In this document: one piece after another, positions 58,225 through 64,000 of the stretch
Numbering within the stretch: the first letter of the stretch is position 1
Layout: the number at the start of each line of letters is the position of its first letter
NCBI GenBank assembly: GCA_963681505.1
Contig: OY811989.1
Coordinates: forward strand, 2,318,040 to 2,382,039
Length of the DNA: 64,000 bases
Direction: 5' to 3'
Source: Eunapius fragilis
Lineage: Eukaryota; Porifera; Demospongiae; Spongillida; Spongillidae
Program-made: the position numbers and the translations under genes
The notes under the pieces: generated by a model
The model's database searches: none
The model's input: the letters and a program-made list of their open reading frames with translations, nothing else
Told to the model about the DNA's origin: nothing

Positions 58225-61200
58225 CAGTGTTGCCGCGATATATCGCGATTAACGATATATCGCGATTAATCATAGATTGATCAGGTGCTTACTTAAGTAA
58301 GAATTTGCTTACTTAAGTAAGCAATCTTTAACCCAAGACTACCAAAGCCAACGGATCGCGTATGATATGGAAATGGTGATTTTTGTATTACAGAGGAGTT
58401 AAAGTTTTAGTGCCTCATAACTGTGGTTCAAAAAGAGCTTGCCTTACATGTACATTTTATGCGGAACGCCGAAAAACTGCTTCAGCGGGGAAAGAATAAC
58501 TGCCTGTGTGTATCGAAGCCAAGACAGTAAGTGGTCTTTGACCCACATTCCCCCCTACGACATGTATTCTAATTATGCGTGCGGTATCCCTAACATTGCA
58601 TCAAGTACGTAAAAGTAATAGCCTGGGTATGAGACATATGGCTGCGTAATTGTGTGTGTGAGTAGTATTTTGCATGTTTTAGCTGTCCTCTGAAAATAGA
58701 GAACGTGAAACAACCACATATTAGGTTCGTCCGTCGATAAACTGTACTATCGTATGAAGGACTACGTAAGTAGAGTGTGTTATAGGCCTCGTACCGCTTT
58801 TTAAAAATTTTATTAAGATACGGAATCAAGAGCAATCATTTGAGAGAAGCAGTTGCTGCACTGACCCGTAGACTCGCAAATTCGGTTGTAGAGTGGACTG
58901 AAATCAAGGCATTGATGGCTAATCGCCTAGTGGCCTTAGATAAATGTCCTGGTGTTAGACCTATTGGTATTGGTGAAAGTTTGCGTAGGATAGTGGGAAA
59001 AACCATGGCTCTAGTCACTGGGGGTGATGTTCAAGACTTATGTGGTGCAGAGCAACTGGCTACAGGACTGAAATCTGGTGTCGAAGGTGCTATCCATGCT
59101 ATGACTGATTTATATGATGAGTTCTCTAGTGATGGCTGGGGTTTTCTACTAGTGGATGCAGTAAATGCATTTAATCTTATGTCCCGGGTGACTGCTCTGT
59201 GGAATGCAAGAATACTATGGCCTAGATGCAGTAGGATTCTTTTCAACACATACAGAGGTTTTGCTGTGTTGCTGTTACGGAATTCTGAGGAATTCCTTTA
59301 CAGCAGAGAGGGAGTAACACAGGGTGACCCTTTGTCCATGTTGCTATATGCTGTAGCAATGATGCCACTGGTGAACTCTCTTCGCTGCAGAGAGCAATAT
59401 CAACAGAGCTGGTATGCTGATGATTCTGCATGTGCTGGACCATTGAATTCAATCCATTCCTGGCTGGATCTTCTAATCGAACGAGGTCCTACTTATGGTT
59501 ATTTCCCAGAACCCACTAAGAGTGTAGTGGTAGTAGCATCGAAGTATGTGGAAATTGCCAAGAGTGCCTTTCAAAATGTGGGAGTGAAAGTCGTTACTGG
59601 ACATCGCTTTCTTGGAGGTGTGGTTGGTGAAAGGGAATTTTGTGTGCAATTTGTCAGAGAAAAGGTTGATGTTTGGGTAGACTGTGTGGATAAATTGTCC
59701 CAAGCTGCTATCAAGGCACCCCAGGCTGCATTTGCATCTTTGACAAAGTCTTTGCAGTGTGAATGGGACTTCCTCCAGAGAGTTGTACCAGACTGTGCAG
59801 ATGCTTTTACACCACTAAATGAGAAAATCAAGAAGCAATTCTTTCCAGCTATGCTTGGTGCAGGTGTCACTGAAGCAGAGGAGGCTTTGTTTGCTTTACC
59901 AACATCTCTAGCAGGACTAGGGATTTTTGACCCCACTAATACAGCAACTTTAGCTTGCCAGACATCCAGACAAGGAACTAAAGTGTTAGTTGAAGCAGTG
60001 AAAGGAGTTGATGTCTTTGATCCAGTACAACATTTAGATACTCTTTGGGATGCTAGAAAACACCATGTTACCACCAAGGAACAGACTTACCAATCTGCAC
60101 TTGACAGTATTTTAATGCAGTTCACATCAAAGCGAAAAAGAGCCATTAAAAGAGCTATCTCCGGCAAAACATCGGCATGGTTATCTGTCCTTCCAATCGC
60201 TACTTGTCACTTTGACCTGTCTCCAGCTCAATTTAGAGATGGGTTAGCGGTTCGCTATATGCGTGACCCGACAGACCTTCCTTCAAAGTGTGATGGTTGT
60301 GGAGCCTCATTAACATTACAACATGCTCTTGACTGTAAGGTTGGTGGCCTAGTTATCCAGAGACATAATGAGATCAGAGATTGCGTTGGAGATATTGCAG
60401 CACAGGTGTAGACACAGATTGTCAGAGAGCCAATCGTTACAGAGGCAGAAACACAAGTGGATGACTCAGGGTTGAGGCTGGATTTGGGGGTGCGTGGTGT
60501 TTGGCAACCTCAGGCAGAGGCGCTCTTTGACTTCAAGGTCATTGATACAGATGCCCCATCATACAGCAATCGCTCGCCAGAATCAGTTCTTGAATCGGGT
60601 GCTCAGGAAAAACTGAGAATTTACAGGCAAGCAGTTGAAGATCGGAGAGGTACTTTTACACCCTTTGTGACTTCAGTTGATGGACTCCTTCACCGGGAAG
60701 CAGAGCACTTCCTGAAGAGAATGGCCACATGTGTTGCAAGCAAATGGAAAAAGTCTTATGCACAAACATGTGGCTACATCAGAGCAAGGCTTTCATTTGC
60801 CATCATCAGAGCAGCCAGCTTATGCCTAAGGGGTTCCAGAGTAAAGTGGAGAAGTGGCCTGGGCTTTGAGGATGGGGCCGCTCTTTACTCAATCATGCAT
60901 TGAACCATTTATTGGTTAAAAATTCTCATAAGTTATGTGATATGTATAATGGCTGTATGTGTGTGTATTTGCTGTAAGTTTAGTATATTTTTTATATATT
61001 TAAAAAAAATAATAATAAACGGGTTATTGCGCACTAACTTGTTTTCATCCATGGCATGGCCATAGCTAGAAGAATGAAGGCAAAATCTACGTACAATAGT
61101 GGTGCAGTATGAGTGGTGATACTGTGGTTAGAATTTGAACCTCTGATAATGCTTTTTAAGCATGAAACCATCGGTTTTAGCTTGCTTACTTATGTATGGG

Positions 61201-61919
61201 TCACGCGTAACGTAAGTAAGTTCGTACCGATCAATCTATGATTAAAAAGTTATATCGCGATTAACGATTTATCGCGATTAAGGATGCTATCAATCGCGAT
61301 TAAAGTATGCGGACGTTAACGGAAAAGTAAAGAGCATGGTTTATTTCTTAATACATGTAGAACTAGTTCGAATTATAGCACATGTAAATTTACAGTATAT
61401 TCACTCTATTGTCATCTTGAGCGTATATGGCTATATACTACAGAAATTTAGAGTTATTCTAAAGAAAAATGCATATACTGAGCCGATTTGGCAAAGTCTC
61501 CATCTTTTTTTCTGTAATATATTTTCGGCCGTAGAAAATACTCTTTCTGACGGAGCTGTAGATGCTGGAATCGCCAAATACTTCCTTGCGAGCTTGGAAA
61601 TAATCGGAAAAGATGTTTCATGACATTTCCACCACGTCAAAGGATCATCTTTGCGAAAGTTTATTTCCACCTCCTTCAGGTATCTCTGCATCTCATCTCA
61701 ATGTCGTCATCAAGAGCATGAACCGCTTCTTGTACATAGGTTTAGCTTCTTTCTTTGACATCGCTATCGCTCTGATCACACTTACGTTAGGTTTATTAAT
61801 GTTTATTTAAGATTATTAATGATTTATATATCGCCGATTAAATATCGCGATTAAATGCGTATATCGCGATTATCGTGATTAAAACGATTATGGGCAAGTA
61901 CTTAATCTAGGCAACACTG
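58225..61919 (-). mobile_element. hAT transposon 2 inside the recombinase gene
   Basis: Inverted ends CAGTGTTGCC and GGCAACACTG, with the 8-bp duplication TTTGGAGG (58217-58224 and 61920-61927). Subterminal TATCGCGATTAA motifs repeat at both ends. An inner inverted pair (ATCATAGATTGATC at about 58269 and its complement at about 61229) brackets the non-LTR insert. The minus-strand hAT dimerisation domain (LARKYLAIPASTAPSERVFS, then ENILQKKRWRL) lies at 61691-61516. Most of the transposase is missing. Confidence 0.93.
58840..61019 (+). pseudogene. Non-LTR retrotransposon, RT and C-terminal endonuclease-like region, 5'-truncated
   Basis: A 523-codon frame without an ATG start (58840-60411) carries RT motifs: CPGVRPIGIGESLRRIVGK, LLVDAVNAFNLMSR, REGVTQGDPLSMLLYAVAM, YADDSACAG (catalytic, 59412-59438) and HRFLGGVVG. 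Then CDGCGASLTLQHALDCKVGG and IQRHNEIRD, a CCHC-like segment. A TAG at 60409-60411 interrupts; the same frame resumes (60457-60903) with LDLGVRGVWQPQAEALFDFK and VIDTDAPSY, resembling a restriction-like endonuclease that follows RT in early-branching non-LTR elements. An A-rich tail (AAAAAAAATAATAATAAA, to 61019) marks the 3' end. Confidence 0.85.
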
Positions 61920-61927
61920 TTTGGAGG

Positions 61928-62588
61928 TCTTCAGGTGGACCTTCATGATGGATGGGTGGGAGGCGCGGTCGAACAAAGCGTCGTCCCATGATAGGTACAA
62001 CCGCTTATCGGAGTTCCCCGAAACGGAAAAAAAAAAAACAGAGGGACGCCACCGCCCAGAGTATAGGCACCCATCTGCGCCAGACGACCAGTGCACCCGC
62101 AGCCGCTCCAATATCGTGAGGGTTATGGGGAGGCGGACCCTCTTGGGTTGACCCTTGAGGGCTTGGACTCGCCGGATCCCTGCTTCAGTGGGTCTTCGTC
62201 AGGCGAGGGAGGTTGTCGGTTGACCGGAGGTCGGGGAATTCAAGCGAGGTGTGTATGTTTTAATGGTTTGGTGCGAAAGCTTCTCCTCAACCATGTGTAC
62301 CGCGAAGTAACATAAATTTTTTTTGGTCAAGGGAAATGGGTCGAACAATGTATACAGTACACAGAACTTGTAGAACCGCTTTATTCCGTAACTGTATGTC
62401 CGATGTGTCAACTCGGCTAAGCTTTGGGGAAAGTAAAACTGAACCGTTCGCTCCAAATCAGCGAGAGCCAATCCTGGTCGAAGAGGAGTAACGCGTCCAC
62501 CAACGACTCGGGTAGGACCTGCGGGGCCCGGTCGGCCTCGGGTGCCTGTGAATAAAACGAGACTATAGGTTGTTGCAGGATAGGGCAT
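61928..62588 (-). pseudogene. Tyrosine recombinase, N-terminal half
   Basis: FYFPQSLAELTHRTYSYGIK and RFYKFCVLYTLFDPF (about 62480-62340) form the core-binding region; after frame changes LYLSWDDALFDRASHPSIMK and VHLKTSK run to the hAT insertion at 61920. Dropping hAT 2 with one TTTGGAGG keeps the reading frame into the C-terminal half. Recombinases of this type replace integrase in DIRS-group elements. Confidence 0.82.
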
Positions 62589-63591
62589 CCGCGATCGTAT
62601 TCTCTGCGCCCGGGTAGGTGAACGTTCTGTAGGCTGAACTGCATACGTGCCTCAATGAAAAGAGACACCGGAGGAGGTGCATCATTTCTGTGTTGCGGCT
62701 GGACCGGGATGCCGGCGCTGCCCGGCACCACTGCCTGATTATCGCAGCTGCATGTAACGGATTGGTCCCGCCACTCGCTTCCCCAGACCGTGGCTGCCAG
62801 CACAATGGGGATGAGTTCCGTGACCGCGATGGGGGAGGGGCTTGACCTGGTGCCCCACGGTAGTTGAAACCAGTGGGTTTCCCATCGCGCCCTACACCCC
62901 CACAAGCCCGGTGCGTCTGTGAAGAACGTCACCCGATGTCCCCCGTCCGCGTCGCACCGAGAGAAGAATCATACGCCATTCCATTCGACGATGAACGAAC
63001 GCCACCTGGCGATGTCGGATCTGAATCTTCGATTCAGCCGGCCGGATACGGTGGTGTGAAAAGTGTCTCGTGACCCTGTCAGTAGGTCGATTAACCGTTA
63101 AAGGAGCGACCGGGTCTCACTACCTTGCAGGCGTGGTTGAGCACACCGATGAGCGACTCTAGTTCTCTCTTATAGCATACTTTCTTATCGCCCCATTCGC
63201 TCAGCAGGTAGCAGACCTGAGACCCGCTGGAGCTTAGCGGCGGCAGGGCAAGTGTGCCGGACTCGGTGTCGAGTTGGATGCCGAGGAACGTGATACCCCG
63301 GTAGAGGTCGATGGGCCCTCGGATTTACCCTTCGCCAAGGGAACGCCTAGAGCGGTACACACGCCTGTCATTTTTAATTTGCAGACTCTCAGCACACTCG
63401 CCGGACGCTGGCTGGCTGATGACCACGAAGTCGTCGAGGTAATGAGCTATTTGTTTTACCTCTACCTTGCGGATTATCCATTAGAGGGCGTCAGCTACCA
63501 TAGTAAATATTTTCGGTGCCGAGCGTAGGCTGAACGGGAGCATGCCATTGACGACGATCTTGCCCTTCCATCGAATCCCCAACAAGTAACG
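62589..63591 (-). pseudogene. DIRS-type reverse transcriptase and RNase H
   Basis: RT fragments on the minus strand: YLLGIRWKGKIVVNGMLPFS, SAPKIFTMVADAL, IAHYLDDFVVISQP (catalytic YLDD at about 63430-63445) and GITFLGIQLDTESGTLALPP. RNase H follows: FFTDAPGLWGCRARWETHWF, ELIPIVLAATVWGSEW and CDNQAVV, then NTIADALS near 62590. There are multiple stops and shifts. The 5' part is cut off at 63591. Confidence 0.85.
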
Positions 63592-64000
63592 GTGTCGTAG
63601 TACATATTGTCCCCTCAGATATTGTCCCCCCGGACAGCATAACCTAGGTTGCATTGTCCCCCGGACAATGTAACCTAGGGTATATTGTCCCCCACGGACA
63701 ATTCACCCTAGGATATAATGTCCCCTCCCTGGTTATACTGTCCCCCCTACCCGGACAATACACCCTAGGGTACATTGTCTCCCAACATTTAAAAATCCCG
63801 ATAGCACATTCCATTATCGGAACCTACGCGAGTAGGTTCCATATAGGAATCCTGCAGTATCATGAATGTCATTAAAAAAACGTCACTCGCGTCTAGCGGG
63901 ACAGCCAAGAGTCGGGTCACTTCGCTTTTAGTGGCAATCGAGCAATATCAAAAAGGAGAACAGTTCTGCGTTATACATATGTCATAAGACGGTGTACTTT
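63592..64000 (+). mobile_element. Hairpin-array element with repeat R, copy 2 (runs off window)
   Basis: Head GTGTCGTAGTACATATTGTC at 63592 interrupts a DIRS RT reading frame exactly, which fixes the element's left end. Hairpins follow (CATTGTCCCCCGGACAATG; ATTGTCCCCCACGGACAAT) alternating with CCTAGG palindromes to about 63780. Repeat R then starts with the GGAACCTAC...GTAGGTTCC stem-loop (63819-63840), as at 32513. Confidence 0.88.

Larger units (their letters stand above)
57530..63591 (-). mobile_element. DIRS/Ngaro-type retrotransposon (interrupted)
   Basis: Minus-strand order: RT, RNase H, tyrosine recombinase, then non-coding end. The recombinase is split by hAT 2 (58225-61919). The RT is truncated at 63591 by the hairpin-array element. 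No methyltransferase domain lies between RNase H and recombinase, which suits the Ngaro group better than DIRS1 or PAT. The end sequence (57530-57693) recurs at 52401-52570. Confidence 0.88.

Overview
The window is eukaryotic, nuclear and animal-like. Evidence: spliced genes with short GT-AG introns (about 50-70 bp), a secreted animal-type heme peroxidase, fragments of a class II PI3-kinase and of TAF1, and a dense, nested community of metazoan mobile elements (Ty3/gypsy, Gmr1-type gypsy, DIRS/Ngaro-type, hAT, P-like, Ginger1-like, an N-RAG-TP-like gene, MITEs). A marine invertebrate is likely, most probably a sponge or cnidarian; that guess rests on repeat families I recognise, not on a marker gene. 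No tRNA or rRNA gene was recognised by eye.

Layout. 1-2.3 kb: decayed Ty3/gypsy pol. 2.4-5.1 kb (+): spliced gene with a Ulp1/C48 cysteine-protease domain and a PHD finger. 5.4-19.7 kb: a Ginger1-like gene (gypsy-type integrase + GPY/F + Ulp1 + PHD) on the minus strand in three blocks (19.2-18.98, 14.39-14.16 and 8.25-6.02 kb). Its first intron holds a complete, same-strand, multi-exon gene with a RAG1-N-terminus-like zinc region (15.07-18.53 kb). The gap between its second and third blocks holds a SAM-domain gene (10.7-13.5 kb). Hairpin-rich repeat arrays lie outside it on both sides.

19.7-30.85 kb is a resolvable nest. A palindromic MITE was split by a Gmr1-type LTR element (integrase before RT; 137-bp ancestral LTR; 5-bp TSD). 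That element was then hit by two P-like transposons, one in the 5' LTR and one in pol, each with a 7-bp TSD. A third P-like element lies at 33.9-38.3 kb. Both large P-like elements carry a transposase gene on the minus strand and a second, convergent gene of unknown function on the plus strand.

31.07-32.41 kb is a perfect (TG)671 tract inside another repeat. 38.5-41.1 kb (-) is the one clearly intact host gene, a two-exon secreted heme peroxidase. 42.6-46.2 kb (-) is a class II PI3-kinase, helical to kinase domain, with two frameshifts and an altered catalytic loop; a TRIM-type mini LTR element sits just upstream. 48.89-49.17 kb (+) is a lone TAF1-like exon. 49.7-52.1 kb is a hAT element with an 8-bp TSD.

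53.4-55.2 kb holds two MITE copies, an assembly gap of 200 N (53801-54000) and a dispersed repeat. 57.5-63.6 kb (-) is a DIRS/Ngaro-type element (RT, RNase H, tyrosine recombinase). Its recombinase is split by a hAT element (8-bp TSD), which contains a non-LTR retrotransposon. 63.6-64 kb is another copy of the hairpin-array element.

Most mobile ORFs carry small indels. The Gmr1-type LTRs are nearly identical, so some indels may be assembly errors and not decay.
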